Below the pieces are notes generated by a model, which was not told the DNA's origin, ran no database searches, and saw only the letters and a program-made list of their open reading frames with translations. Positions 1-14,092 of a stretch of DNA of 64,000 bases are shown in pieces. The position numbers were made by a program, and so were the translations under genes. This DNA is from Bolinopsis microptera. Taxonomy: Eukaryota; Ctenophora; Tentaculata; Lobata; Bolinopsidae. The stretch lies in the NCBI RefSeq assembly GCF_026151205.1, contig NC_087076.1, positions 12,757,675-12,821,674 of the forward strand. Direction: 5' to 3'. How positions within the stretch are numbered: the first letter of the stretch is position 1; each line of letters opens with the position of its first letter.

Positions 1-112
1 CCATGGTCACGTGATCAGGTTACCATGGTCACGTGATCAGGTTACCATGGTCACGTGGTCAGGTTACCATGGTCACGTGGTCAGGTTACCATGGTCACGT
101 GATCAGGTTACC
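1..112. repeat. 22-bp minisatellite, about 5 copies
   Basis: CCATGG recurs at 1, 23, 45, 67 and 89, an exact 22-bp period. Each unit is built of short palindromes: GGTTACC, CCATGG, CACGTG and TGATCA. Copies differ by GTGATCA or GTGGTCA. The array is cut by the window start, so its true length is unknown. A second short cluster of the same unit lies at 1878-1938. Confidence 0.95.
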
Positions 113-256
113 GGAGGGAACAAAGGGAGGTCTCTTTCACAGTGTGAGAGAGAGACACGACGTAACAGATATACAAGTAATGTAATGTGTGCAATATAAC
201 CAGTCGATCAATCTAATTGAACTGCTCACTTTCACACACATAGCAGCCGTCTGGGA

Positions 257-292
<36 letters not shown>

Positions 293-297
293 TGTGT

Positions 298-331
<34 letters not shown>

Positions 332-1877
332 GTGTGACGTCATACACAGTACCTTCATGTGTTGAGCCGGTACCAATCATCGCACATTTACACTACACAC
401 AGCTGTGTAGGTAGTATCGGATGTACAAAGAAATAATTGTTAAGATTGCTGTTTTACAGCTTGAATACCGGACCAGCTCAAACATTAACATCGTTAAAGA
501 TATGTTTCAAAATTTGCCGCCAGCAATATAACAGGCTATTTAAATTACCAGTGCCCAGGGATAAAGGTCTGGAGTTTAACTGGCCCGGTTCTAATTTGCT
601 CCGGTATTAGCAGGTACAAAGTTGAGTGTTATGCTGTGAGAAGAATGAGAAGTTCATTAACAAAGAGGCAATGTAACTTTGATCACACCCAGGAATAACT
701 AGAGTAACGACTTCATGAGACAGGTGACACATCAAACATAGTTCCTCATTTGTTCCGGTATTGTAAGCAGGATTAAAATGTTCAGAGACTGACGAAATTG
801 CAGAATTTGTTTGAATCACAACCATTAATAGATATGCTTTAACGACTTCACAAGACCTTTCAGATGGTTCAAGCGTGATAACAACTTCACTGCCAGGAAT
901 TAAACCGGCACTGTTCCAAAGGTTAGGGTATGTAGAGGTGCGAAATTCAATGTGTTCAGGGAGTTGGCGAGAACGCGCTAGTATGCTAATGACTCGTTAA
1001 TTTATCTAAATCTTTTCAAACAATACATAATTATACAGAATGCTTCTAAATAAACCCGGATATAAAAGGAGGAAACCAATATTGCCCAAATTTCCAGTAC
1101 CCCAGTATATCGAAACTTGAATTATTTATTGAAAGAGGGTAACCAATAAAAGATAACAAAACAAAGAACTTCACTAGACAGGTGCAGAAATTAACGCACA
1201 TTATCGCACAATACCACACATTATCGCACAATACCGAACAATACCAACACTTCAAACATGACCGCTCTCACTCAAACTATCAAGATAATAAAACGATAAT
1301 AATAATATTATTATTACAACCACACACTAAGATATAATAATATCGTGTTAAACAAAGAGCAGACCTGAGTGAGATAATTAGTGTGGCCTGATTAAACCAC
1401 CACCACTAGCTGCTACCAGACAACTGTATTGTGATTATCCACCACTAGCTACCAGACAAGTGTATTGTGATTATCAGACACTGTGTTGTGAAACAAGGCG
1501 TCACGCACTGTACTTATCAGACACGGCCGGTCAGCACTCAAATTATTCAAACACACTGCAGGCTACGTAGCGTCTGGTTCAGACACATATAATGTTATGA
1601 AACAAGACACAGAAATTCGTGGAAACTACCTTTTAAGTGAGCCTCAAATAGTAAATAGCAGTTAGATCATTGCGTTTAAATGATTCACAGAACGTAACAG
1701 AAACTAACAGACACGACTTAGAAACAACTAATAAACTAAACAGAAACTAACAGAAACTAACAGAAATTAACAGAAACTAACAGAAACTAACAGATTACAC
1801 ACACTACTCAACAGTGCAGTGAAAGTATACGAGCAGGAGCACAGAACGTATATAATTTCCACATGAGTATTGGCGGG
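113..1877. other. Gene-free DNA with minor repeats
   Basis: No gene was recognised. The stretch holds a (GA)n run at about 260-290 passing into (TG)n to about 330, and a 10-bp tandem repeat of CAGAAACTAA units at 1741-1794. The rest is AT-rich single-copy-looking sequence with only short chance reading frames. Confidence 0.7.
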
Positions 1878-1938
1878 GGATCAGGTTACCATGGTCACGT
1901 GATCACGTTACCATGGTCACGTGATCAGGGCACCGGAG
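1878..1938. repeat. Second cluster of the 22-bp CCATGG/CACGTG repeat
   Basis: Two further copies of the unit seen at 1-112 (CCATGG at 1889 and 1911), in the same orientation. Both clusters are followed by a similar CACCGGAGGG / TACCGGAGGG junction, so the copies share flanking sequence as well as the core unit. Confidence 0.85.
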
Positions 1939-3650
1939 GGACCTACTGACAGGTTTGTAATCTAGTGGGAACTTATCGGGACTGGTCCCCCCGGCGGGGT
2001 CAGCACTGGGAACCCAGGAAACAACGTACAGTTCAGTGTCTTCTTGTGAGGATGAGGGTGCTTTATATACGTGGGTAATGGAGGGGGTGACGTGAGATTA
2101 CTCAACTAATGGAAAATAATGATGCAGATTGAGGAAATTCCTATATAGTTCACCCAATTATATGTTTTAATAGTTGCAACTTGGTGATTGTTGGAAGGTA
2201 AAATGACGTGGAGCTGTGTTAATTCGTATGGCTTGAATATAGCGAGGTGTAATAAATGCTGGGATAATATATAATATACATATATTCACACTTCACAGAC
2301 TACGTTATCGAGGAATTAAAGTCAATTAAATTAATCAATTTTTCGCGTAAGATCGCGTTATAATGTAATAATGGGAATAGTGAAGAATGGTAGAATTCAA
2401 TAAATAGAGTTAATATTCGTGTCAACTTGATGATGTTCTTCACGTTATAAGATATCTCAAATCGCAAAAATGTCACGGCAGGGTATTTAAGATGGCGTTT
2501 AAATATTAGAGTTTGACAGGGAATTTGTGAACTTTTGATTGATCAACCGTTCACAGTCAGGTGCAGTGTCTTGTTTCAAGGGGGCAGCAGTAGATTATAG
2601 CTTATGCGAGAGGTTTTCTTACATTTTCTAACGAAAAAGCCCCCGCGCCATCACTACTATACGGTGTATTTGCGTTTATGTTCCACAGGATAAGGATCGA
2701 GAAATCGGAATCTCGTCAGTACCAAAAGGAGGCTTCAAAATTTGCACAAACCACAATTTAAATTGTAGTTTGTTTATGGACGGAAACGCGGTTTAGAAAG
2801 TTAAAATTATAGAACTTTTAAATCATCGGTGGCTCCAAAAGCACAACTCGAGACAACAAGTTAAAATGGACGAGTTAAAAGGCAGAAGTGATTCTGAGCG
2901 GTTGGTATTTTAACGACTATTTTAACTATTTAAGTTGGTCTGGAATTCAGACGGAGTTTTATAATAGCCGATCTCTTGTTAAGAGCGTATTTAAATTTAA
3001 TGTAATCATGCAGCATAATCAAATACAATCTAATAGTTCCGAAAAGTGGAAACTAATAGAAAGTAAAACTGGTCACTGAGCGCTAGGTTATGTGTCAGGA
3101 AAGGATGCGGAGCGGGGATTAATTAATTAAAAAAGGGCTGTCATAATATTACAGGAATGTCACCTCGCCTTAATACAAGTAAGTTAAAAGACCGGGAGAT
3201 TGTTTATTAGCCACATGTTGGATGTTTTCTAGTTTAACTGTTGTTCCTGGCGCGAGAGGTTAGCCAAGAAGACGAGTTGAACTTGAGAACATGCCGTATG
3301 ACCAACCAGTCTATAATACAGCCAGGAAGTCCTAATATCTCCCCCGACAAATAACTCCTGGTCGTTTTAGGCTATGGAAAGACCGTCTGAGTCAAGTTAA
3401 GGGTTGTCCGTAGTCAACGACTTGCTAGGGTTATTGTAATGAAAATTAAACAATGATGGCGCCTGGACTTCGCACCAGTGCGTGACAGTACATTATGTCT
3501 GGGGTATAGCTTAGGTTAAAGGATAAACTGTGAGGTTGCTTTTAAAGGTCTAAATTCAAGGATAAAACATGATGTTCAATTTGAGGGTTAGAAACGCCGT
3601 GTACCCATTCCCAACTCTCAGCAAAACAGACACCTAACTAACACACACAC
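1939..3650. other. Gene-free AT-rich DNA
   Basis: I see no gene, RNA gene or sizeable repeat here. Reading frames are short, AT-driven and have no recognisable motifs. Confidence 0.6.
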
Positions 3651-3831
3651 ATAACCTCACCATAACCTCACCAGAACCTCACTAAAACCTCACCATAACC
3701 TCACCAGAACCTCACCAGAACCTCACTAAAACCTCACCATAACCTCACCAGAACCTCACTAAAACCTCACTAAAACCTCACTAAAACCTCACCAAAACCT
3801 CACTAAAACCTAACTAAAACCTCACTAAAAC
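3651..3831. repeat. AACCTCAC(T/C)A-type tandem repeat
   Basis: A run of 12-13 bp units of the form ACCTCACCATA, ACCTCACCAGA and ACCTCACTAAA, with mixed third positions. It looks like a variant-rich minisatellite. A looser relative of the same CCTCAC theme occurs at about 8617-8680. Confidence 0.85.
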
Positions 3832-5511
3832 ACACACATAACCCTCGTAACGTCCCAGCATAAGAACATGGTCCATGACCACCGTACCACTTATATTATA
3901 TTGAGATCCAACAACATTATATAATATCGTATTGTTGAAAAGTAATGAGTTCAAATGTAATTCATATATTGGTGAGCGGCCCATATATGGAATAATCGGG
4001 TTACTTACCGTCCGTACTCCGTACGAGCTCACATTGGTACATTGTATGAATCACGTTATTGCTATTGGAAACTTTCGAGGAAATCGCGGAGGTCTTACTC
4101 TTACAGTAAGAGTGGAAAATATCGAAAGGAAAATTGCTTTCGAGACTGTATTTAAACAGGAGTTAAATTTTAAAAGGAAATAGGTTTCAAATTGAGAGCC
4201 AAAATGGAAATATGACGTGATAATGTTATACAACCATTGTTATGCAATATGCAACCATGACCTGTTGACCGATCAAGCTGCACGTGTAACTACTTTAAAG
4301 CCCATGATTTGAACTTGAAAACTAAAAGGTTTACCATTTTCTTGGGATTTCTCCATAAATAATTTAACGTCGGCAATTTCGCGACCAAAAATGGCAATGA
4401 TGATGCCCATGATTTTAACCAGCTAACCATTATAACATGAAGATGGCACCACATCTGGGATCACCTCACCGGGAATACCATATCACAGATAAGTTGTAAT
4501 AACTACACTGATATAATAATCTGGGCGGTTTAGGAATGCTATTTCTAACATTAATCATTCGTGTGCCATATGGTAATTTCTGATATTATATACGTGACAT
4601 ATGTGACATATATGTGAAAATTAGAAAGTAGCAAATAGAAGGTTGAAGCGGTGAGGAGAGGTGGAGAAGTAACGAAGAAGAGAGTGGAGAAGTAGAGACG
4701 ATAATGTCACAAAACCTGCAATGCTGTCGGTAAGAAGAACACGGTATCATGCATGAGCTAAGAACTGGAGAAGGACTAATTCCCGTATCGAATTGATTGA
4801 AAAAAAAAACGAGACATTACGAATGTTGTCAGGAACTGGAGCGGGAGAAATTGAGAAAATAGCGAAATGAAATACTGGGAGGGAAGGCCGATCTGGGCAA
4901 TAAGTGTGGTACCAGGCAGAAATACTGCCGAACTTTTTTTGGTTGGTACAAATTGAAACATTAGTGCCAGAACTGCAATGGAAGAGCGACATATGCAGTG
5001 AAAATGAAGGAGAAATGAAACAGAAATGAAATCGAACTGCAACAAGAGCCCGTTCAACATATATGTGGAAGTGCGTCATATGCAGCATGAAAGGTACCAG
5101 AAATAAAAACAGAAACGGAACAGAAACGCAGCAAGAGCACGCATGTAACGAAATTAAACAAGTCGACTGCTCGACTACACAATATTAGAGCTGAGTGTCC
5201 TGTAACCTGATCAGAACACTGCTCTATGACTTCATCCACACTACACACTACACACTACACACAATTTGTTTGAAATTATCAGTGCTCCTGTTATCAAGTG
5301 TACCTGGTACAAGAGATGAAACATACCAGACCTGTATAAATAATATGACAAAACTAACGTAACATAGTATAGCTAACATAACACGACCAGTAATATGGCC
5401 TATAACACTGGTATATTTCTACAAATATACCAGTCACACCATGATGTGGTGCCACTTCATGACATGAAGGTAACGGTAACATCTGAACCATAGCTAACAC
5501 CTGCTCATCTT
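3832..5511. other. Gene-free AT-rich DNA
   Basis: No gene was recognised. Short reading frames on the - strand around 4750-5090 and on both strands around 3930-4230 lack any family motif and have no supporting splice context. Confidence 0.6.
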
Positions 5512-5657
<146 letters not shown>

Positions 5658-5941
5658 AAAAAGTGGTATTACAACTAACGGCGCGGTGACGAAGCCAGAC
5701 TGAGGATTCAGGACTCAAATTTCACCGCATTAATTTAGAATTGTAGAAACTGAATGAGAGTGTGAGTGAACGTGTGAGAGAGACTGGGAGAGGGTTTTCA
5801 ATGGGGTACAAATTTGATTGAATTATATTTTAAAGACATGAACAGTGAAGCATGATATTATATAATATTAATATTAGAAAAGTGAAATTTAAAAACTCGA
5901 AATGGTCTGCCGTAATCTGGGTTATTTATAAATAAGAAGTT

Positions 5942-6096
<155 letters not shown>

Positions 6097-6230
6097 GAGG
6101 GGTTAGACTAGGACTGATTTTAACATGGAGTTGTGACTGGAGAGAGAGAGAGAGCAAGGCTAGAGAGGTAGGGTAGACAAGTGACTTTCCTTTTAACTTG
6201 CACGAGATTAAGTAATTTGTATATTATTAT

Positions 6231-6336
6231 GAATTGCACCGCTTTGTTGGCCAGTATCAACTCCATTTTTTTGGACTTTGGTCGCTTATACGGCCTAAGC
6301 GGTATACAAATAAAGCGTTATTATTATTATTATTTA
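6231..6336 (+). mobile_element. Possible 3' end of a non-LTR retroelement
   Basis: A GC-balanced segment with a CGCTTA...TAAGCG hairpin is followed by CAAATAAAGCG and then a (TTA)n tail at about 6318-6335. A hairpin, a polyadenylation-like AATAAA and a simple trinucleotide tail at the end is typical of the 3' terminus of many LINE/SINE families. No coding part is present. The assignment rests on this layout alone. Confidence 0.35.
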
Positions 6337-6727
6337 TAATATATATGTATATACTATATAATAATCATAAATTATAAGAATATATCCAACCTCTCTGTGC
6401 TAGTGTCTTGGACAAATTTTACTAGAGAGAAATAAGCAGCAAGACAATGTTGCACAGGACGAACGATTGTCAAGAAAGTTAATTTCTCCTTCTTCATGGC
6501 AGCACTAATGAAAGATTGTAGAGGAAATTATTTCTCCTATTTGTTCTCATCATTGAGAAATGAGCTGCAGACTTACATGCTATGAATAATGAACATTGCA
6601 GAGTCAGCTCTAGTTTGGATTACCTGACAGCACTAAACATCAAGTTGTGATAGGTGAAACGCGCAGGAGTCCTGCAATACGCCCGTAATATAGACAATAG
6701 ACATATTGCGTGTAAAGACAGGTAATT

Positions 6728-6790
6728 TAACTCCTTGGTAACTCCTTGGTAACTCCTTGGTAACTCCTTGGTAACTCCTTGGTAACTCCT
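6728..6790. repeat. 11-bp TAACTCCTTGG tandem repeat, about 5.7 copies
   Basis: Near-perfect copies in a row. The - strand frame reads a short repeated peptide (TKELPRSYQGV) because 11 bp times 3 gives an 11-residue period. This is a by-product, not a gene. Confidence 0.95.
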
Positions 6791-9548
6791 AATTCAAGTA
6801 ACTTGGTTATGTTTGCGTTGGACGGACAATGATTGTTGGTTACTAGGTTAGTCGCCAGAGGGAGAGAGAGAGAGAGAGAGATACTAGACGACAATGAATT
6901 GTGGTAATAACGTATGCCTGGCGGGAGATGAACATTATGAACACTCACTGCCATTTTCTTTGCCAGATATTTCAGAAACTAGTTTAGTTGAGAGAGCTAT
7001 AGCGAATATAACGTTTAAAAAGGGATGATGCTTAGAATCTGTTTTTTTTTCTCTGTATTTCACAGATCTGCGGACAGGCCAACGTCTTGTTTCTTTCCCC
7101 AACAAAAATGTTGGGGAAATGCAATAACAATATGGCATTAACATAGACTTGTAATAATGGAATGTTAAAAATCTAAACGGGAAACAGGTATTTCAACTTT
7201 TCAACTTGAAAAGATGTAACATAAGTAGCATTATTATTTATTACTACCCTCCATTGCATATTATGCGATAAATTGTGGTTGATTTCTGAAGATTACGGAC
7301 GTACAACCTAAATACCATCTAAAATAGGTTCGCCCCACAAATCACAAATAAAGCAAAGGGAAATATGCAAGGTAGGTCACTAGGTAAGGTATGTAATGTG
7401 CAGGCATGTAATAGGTATTCCGATGGAAGTAACGTGAAATATGCAGCGTGTTAGAAAGTATCAAGAGTTATGGTAACACATGAACAGAGTGGTCAGTTAA
7501 TTAGAAGTTGATCAGAAGCAGAGGTAGAAATTTACTCCGCACAGAATATAACATTATAAATTGTACGGGGTTTCCTTTAGCATGTACCGTGTCCACCAGG
7601 GTAATAGGATTAAAACAGCGGCCCGGGTAGAAATAATAATGCAACCTCTGGTGTTAGCGTGCGGAGCAGGACTGGTAACATGTGAATTGTGAAACATGAA
7701 ACCGAAACCAACAAATTGAAATATTGAGGAGAGCCAGGGAATTTGGAAGCTTTTTAGTTATTATTGTGAAATCAAAGCACTTGTGCCATTAACCTGGGGT
7801 TATCTAATCTCTGGTTGTAATGCCCCAGGACGAGATAAATACTTTATTAAGATACTTGGGGCCAGGTTGTTCCAAGCGAGGGTGGGATTTGTGCTCGATC
7901 GGGCCGGGTTTTGATAACCGTAGACTTTGGAGAGAAGCCAGACACCTTAACACATAAGTCACTATTTATTAATATTACAGAAAATAGAAATTCTAAGGGC
8001 TCGAATGTTTAGAAGGATCATTCAAGTTATATTGAGTTAAAAGCGTAATATTTCAACAACAAAAAAAGCCATAGAAGGATATATAAATAAAAATATAAAA
8101 TCTCTCAGCGTCAGACGGAGAAACATAACAATTTAGAAATGACCACTCAAAATAAGTGCTAGTGCAATATATTAAACCGATATTATTACTCAGCTTGCGA
8201 GGCACACACACCGCAAATTAACCATATTAAATATTAAACAAACCATCACTAACCACTTCGTGATCAGACTGAATAATTCTCCGCATAAATTAATAATTAA
8301 TATCTGATATTTAATATTCATAATTTTTATTATGTCTGACATGTCTGGTTGTAACGTGAGAGGAGTGATTACTCTCTCTTCACCCAGCCTCACCCAGCAC
8401 TAAACATTATTCAGATCTCACAGTGCTGACTATACCATAACATAAACCTAACCCTACTCTTAACCTGCACTCTTATAGATCGCACCCAGCTCTAAACATC
8501 ACTTTCGCTTTCCCCTAAACTTTATCTAAACTTTATCTAAACTTCACTCGACACAGAGTCTAACATACTAATTATCTTTAAACTCCGCCTAACTCTAAAC
8601 TTTTCTCGAACCTCACACTAAACCTCACTTGCCTCTAAACCTCACTTGCCTCTACCCTCACTTGCCTCTACCCTCGCTCTGCTCTTACCCCCATCATAAA
8701 CCTCACAAAACTCTCAACATTATCCCCAGCTAAGTAACCCAAAACAATTCACTGCTCCCAAAATTAAAGCGACCAGAGAGCAGAGAGAAAATTACGAAAA
8801 TCAAAGTTGTGAATAGTATAACATGACCGTGTCTCGAGAGAAATAGGCAGATCATAACGATATTATGTTACAATCTAAGCGAACATAATACCTCTCTAAA
8901 GCTCTAATAACAATGGTACCGAGTTCCCCAGACTGCAAGCGAGGTATTGTGAGGGGAGGGAGCCTGCTGCTGTGAGGCAATCCCACCAGAGATCAAATGT
9001 ACACAAATTAGGCCACAGTAATACTGAGCTGCATGCTGATCACAAAGCTGCGCTAATTATAATAAGAAGGAGAGGAGGTGAGTTGTAGCCAGAGCAGATA
9101 CCAGCTTATTGTACCTAATTACCGAGACTGTTCCTTGTTATAGTGATTATTGTACCTCATTAGTGACTACCTGAATATATGGATGAGATTAACTGACTCA
9201 CTCTGAGTGAGTGTAGTAATATTGTTACTCTCTCCCCTGAGTTGTTGTGTCCCCCATAATAATATGTCATTTGTCCCCCCTCTGACAGGGGTAGAGATAA
9301 ATCATTAGACATGCTATATTTAACGTTATTTAACCTTCCTCTCTCACTTAACGAGCGGGTCTGAATCCTAATTTTAGTGTCTAAATGTGGGAGTATTTTG
9401 AGGGCAGAGCGTGTGTATGTGTGTGCCTGTAACTGTGGGTGTGTGAGAAGAGAGGTGCATTAGTGATGCTGAGTGGAGGCGCTTTGCTCAAAACACTTAT
9501 CAATGATTAGCAGGATCAAGCACAAAAGGAAGCACACTCACTATCAAG
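6791..9548. other. Gene-free DNA
   Basis: No gene was recognised. It contains a short (GA)n at 6861-6880, a loose CCTCACTTGCCTCTA-type repeat at about 8617-8680, and otherwise AT-rich sequence without coding structure. Confidence 0.6.
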
Positions 9549-9672
9549 GATTGGTACAATCTCGTAAAAATTAAAAGGAAGCAATTATAAAAGATTGGTA
9601 AAACCTCGTACAAAATAAAAGGAAGCAATTATAAAGATTGGTAAAACCTCGTACAAAATAAAAAGAACCGAT
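9549..9672. repeat. 43-44 bp tandem repeat, about 3 copies
   Basis: GATTGGTA recurs at 9549, 9593 and 9636. The shared unit continues as (A)CCTCGTACAAAATAAAAGG and AAGCAATTATAA. The last copy is degenerate. Confidence 0.85.
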
Positions 9673-10265
9673 TAATCAGAAAAACGATTATAAATCTCGT
9701 ACACACCCAAGCTAGTTGACGCAATTCCGACGAATATAGTACTTGCTACTATCGGAATCTTGATAGGCTGTGACTAGACAACACATTTATATCGGGCACA
9801 TCGTTATGAGGTTATAATGTTGAAATGATGCCAAAATGACAAATTTAAAGTGAAGATCTGCTAATAGGGCATTGTTGGTAAGATAGGTTAAATTGAAAAG
9901 GGGTATTTAAACTTTAAACAGAATGTAACCAAGTCAATGCAAGATAAGGTAATATGAACATTGAACAACAATGCAATCTAATAGTAAGTCATTCAAAACG
10001 TTGTCTAACACATGACAGATAGAGTAGATTAAATATTTGACAGCTGGTCTCGAATTTTAAAGATAGCAGACATAATACGGAATCGTGTCAACGTGATGAT
10101 GCATCGCTCTTAAATGAAATGGGTTCCCAAATTTGGCGGGCTTTGAACAATTCCCCCGCTTTCAACTCAATATTACTATCACATAACTGTGTAGTCCCTC
10201 TTTTAGAAAAAAGGCAAATTGAAGACGTCTCAAGAGCATGTTCCCTAGGTTAAAGCAAGCCCTCT

Positions 10266-10986
10266 GAGTAACTGAGTAACTATAGTAACTAGCTTAGTAA
10301 CTAGCTTAGTAACTATAGTAACTAGCTGAGTAACTATAGTAACTAGCTGAGTAACTATAGTAACTAGCTTAGTAACTAGCTTAGTAACTAGCTTAGTAAC
10401 TAGCTGAGTAACTATAGAAACTAGCTGAGTAACTATAGTAACTAGCTGAGTAACTATAGAAACTAGCTGAGTAACTATAGTAACTAGCTGAGTAACTATA
10501 TAGTAACTAGCTGAGTAACTATAGTAACTAGCTGAGTAACTATAGTAACGTAACTAGCGGAGTAACCATAGTAACTAGCTGAGTAACTATAGTAATTAGC
10601 TGAGTAACTATAGTAACTAGCTGAGTAACTATAGTAACTAGCTGAGTAACTATAGTAACTAGCTACAGTAACTATAGTAACTAGCTACAGTAACTATAGT
10701 AACTAGCTGAGTAACTATATAGTAACTAGCTGAGTAACTATATAGTAACTAGCTGAGTAACTATAGTAACTAGCTGAGTAACTATAGTAACGTAACTAGC
10801 GGAGTAACCATAGTAACTAGCTGTGTAACTATAGTAATTAGCTGAGTAACTATAGTAACTAGCTGAGTAACTATAGTAACTAGCTGAGTAACTATAGTAA
10901 CTAGCTGAGTAACTATAGTAACTAGCTGAGTAACTATAGTAACTAGCTGAGTAACTATAGTAACTAGCTACAGTAACAAGCTCCAC
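10266..10986. repeat. 21-bp GAGTAACTATAGTAACTAGCT minisatellite
   Basis: About 720 bp of a 21-bp unit made of two half-units (GTAACTATA and GTAACTAGCT), with frequent half-unit insertions and deletions. A composite variant including GTAACGTAACTAGCGGAGTA occurs twice (about 10546 and 10788), showing that a larger block was duplicated inside the array. Because 21 is divisible by 3, the - strand reads as a repetitive ASYYSYS peptide. No start context or flanking coding sequence supports a gene. Confidence 0.95.
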
Positions 10987-13500
10987 AGTAACTACTAAAA
11001 AACTGATAACCCAATTGAAACACGTAAGCCCTGTTCTTACAATAAGAGAGACGTTGAGCAGCAGCGTCCTGAGGTACAGCCGTTATGAGATTAACTGTCC
11101 AAGTGATGCAACGGGAGATGCGCAATTAGGGATCTAACATATTATATACATGTCATGTCTGGAGAGAGTGGTGGGACCAGTGTCCAGTTCCTTACAGGGG
11201 GGCTGTTTTATTACCCTAAATACCATGAAATTGGTGGAAGTTTCCTGGTAAATGTTTAAACTAGCAATGGAAAACCTGTGGCAAGAATCCAAAATGGAAA
11301 AATGAAGAAAATGAACGATCGCGATCTCCCCTCAGTTAAACTGCGTCATTAGATTTGAGCCGGTCTGAGCTCAGTAAGTTGAGTACAGAGCACATGCTTT
11401 GATGTGATTATACCATCCACGGTACCCGGCCGAGCTTGACAACCTGGTCACGTGATGGGTATTAATATGTGGCTCAGGTTAACTTGTTGTTGGGTGGTTA
11501 TAATGATGTAATTATATGTCACCACTCAGAAATATGTATTGGCAGCGAGCTGTATGGTCGGTATGTGACCACTGGTCATTTGGTATGTGACCACTGGTCA
11601 TTTGTAGTGTGTCAAGTACTCATGTGAAGATGTGAAGATTATGTAGCACTTAACTCGAGACATTGTTATAGCACGTGACCGTAATAAGTAAACATTCAGG
11701 CCGGAGGACACACAAACAAATAAGCACACGAACGGACGATCAGTCAGACACAAAATAGAAACAGAAAATGAACAAACAAACGAACAGAAAGTTAACAGAA
11801 AATGAAAATAAAATGAAAATGGGGAGACTATGAAGAGGAAACTTACTTGCTGATTCTCTATTCCACTCTTGCTGATTTGCGAAGTGACTGTATTCATTGT
11901 AGTTGTTTCCATTGTGAGGGTAGGTGGAGGACATCAAGTCATCTGTATCTACAATAATTAGTCAATTAGTTAATTAGTCAATTAGTTAATTATAATTAGT
12001 CAGTTAATAAGGACAGTATCTAAGACAGTAATTAAGAAGTTAGTAAGAACAGTAACTAATGGAACTATGTAAATTCGTCTATTTTGAAAGGTTACAGCAA
12101 ATAAAACGTATTAAAGTTACAGCCTTCAACCTCTCTAGATACTTTACAGGCTCTGGTAAGGTAAAATCTCTGCTAAAAGACAACACCGCAAAAGAAAACG
12201 AGATCAGCACCTCGTCTGGTAGCTTGCTAGGGTCACCAACCCTAATTCATAGTCAAAACCCGAATTGTACATGGCCCTTTCTCTTGTAAAAAGACACCGT
12301 AAGTTTTTCCTAAACTCCAAACATCACAACAACCAAGAACACACCCGGAACTCAATTTCCTCAAAACCGGCGCTTCCTTTCTTTCGGTCCGCCACACAAG
12401 GGAAATAAAAGGGAAACACAAGTAGAACATGGCCAAGATCAAAGTGAGCCTATAAACCTCATTTACTCGGTTTTAATAAAATTGTTTAATAAAGCCTGCT
12501 AATGGTCTCCTAATGGGTTCACACAGCTCTCAGCTAGACGTTTGTAGTTACCGATCTTTGGAGAGAGTCAGGGTTACTCTCCACCATCAGTACGATAGTG
12601 TGACGGTAAAACGCTGTCACAATGTAGTGTAACTGTGACGATGAAACGCTGTCACAAGCATGGTAAACGTTTTGTCACATAAACCAGTAAAAACTTTCAA
12701 AGCAGCAAACTTGATGTCACAAAGCCGGTTCACACTGGCGCTGTTAAACTTGATGTCACACAATCTGGCTAAAGGCCGGTTCACACTGGCGCTGTCATGT
12801 CACACTGACGGGGAGGGCAACAATGTGTACACAGTGTGTAAACCCTGCTGTCCAATTATCTGGTATTACGATATCAAACAGTGAACTTTGTGAAAGGGAT
12901 AATTGTTAACTGGCTGCTTGCGGAGTAACAATTCTAACATCAGGTTATGTTGTTCCCTAAGGGTTATGTGTATTAAGTGTGTATAATATGTGTATAATAT
13001 GTGTATTAAGTGTACCGCTGTTTAGCCTATATTTACCACCTATTTGGAGGGAGTTACTGTCTTATGGAGTGTGTTAGCCTGGTTTTTCAAACAGTTTTGT
13101 AGCTCTTTTCAGCAGGTAGAAGAGCCAGAAAGCTGCTAAATTATGGAACTACGACTGTGTAACCAGCTAAATAAGTACTGTACAAGCCCTTTAGCTGTTG
13201 GGTGTTATAATGATGTAATTATATGCTCATAATTATACACTCAGATAATATATTAGCAGAGAGGGCTGGAAGTGGTAACTATCTCTAAAGCACTCTTAAA
13301 ATAGCGTTATAAACTCCTAAAACGGAGACAACAAAAGCACGACAACAATTACTCAGAGATCTCCGATAACAAGAGATCCTAAATACCAGGATTCACTGTC
13401 AAATTATAAGAATTCAAAGAAATGTAAATATATAAAAGTGTGGATGTGAGCAACGGCTCACTCGTGATCAGGTGACGTCTCTACAACGTATACATTCATA
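10987..13500. other. Gene-free DNA with small duplications
   Basis: No gene was recognised. Small local duplications include about 22 bp at 11557-11601 (GGTATGTGACCACTGGTCATT twice), TTAGTCAATTAG units at about 11957-11990, and a roughly 39-bp unit carrying GCCGGTTCACACTGGCGCTG at 12707-12797. Confidence 0.6.
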
Positions 13501-13501
13501 A

Positions 13502-13592
13502 TATATAATAAATATATACATATATATATTAATATATATATATTATATATATATACTGATAATATATATATTATATATATATATACTGATAA
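13502..13592. repeat. AT-rich tandem repeat
   Basis: A (TA)n-type stretch containing two copies of a roughly 30-bp unit ending in ATATATACTGATAAT. It lies just upstream of the long (CA)n tract. Confidence 0.85.
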
Positions 13593-13755
13593 TTAGAATG
13601 TAGGAGGTAAAGGATCCCGGGGTTGGAGAGACAGCGCCGACAGCAAGGTACCACACATGAAATGCATAAAATATGAATAAATTTCTGGTGATATTAGCAT
13701 TATTTATCCTCCTAGGCTCTGAAGAGAAGGAAATGTCGAGTAAGAGAAAGAAAAG

Positions 13756-14092
<337 letters not shown>

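Noticed and set aside
1..1938. Retroelement with the 22-bp clusters as long terminal repeats
   Set aside because: Shared sequence beyond the repeat unit is only about 10 bp, and there is no primer-binding site, polypurine tract or coding frame between the clusters.
3637..3831. CRISPR-like array of short repeats
   Set aside because: Units are 12-13 bp with no unique spacers. It is a minisatellite, and the DNA is eukaryotic.
10738..10986. Repetitive ASYYSYS peptide frame resembling a structural protein
   Set aside because: It exists only because the 21-bp repeat is divisible by 3. There is no unique coding flank and no promoter or splice context.
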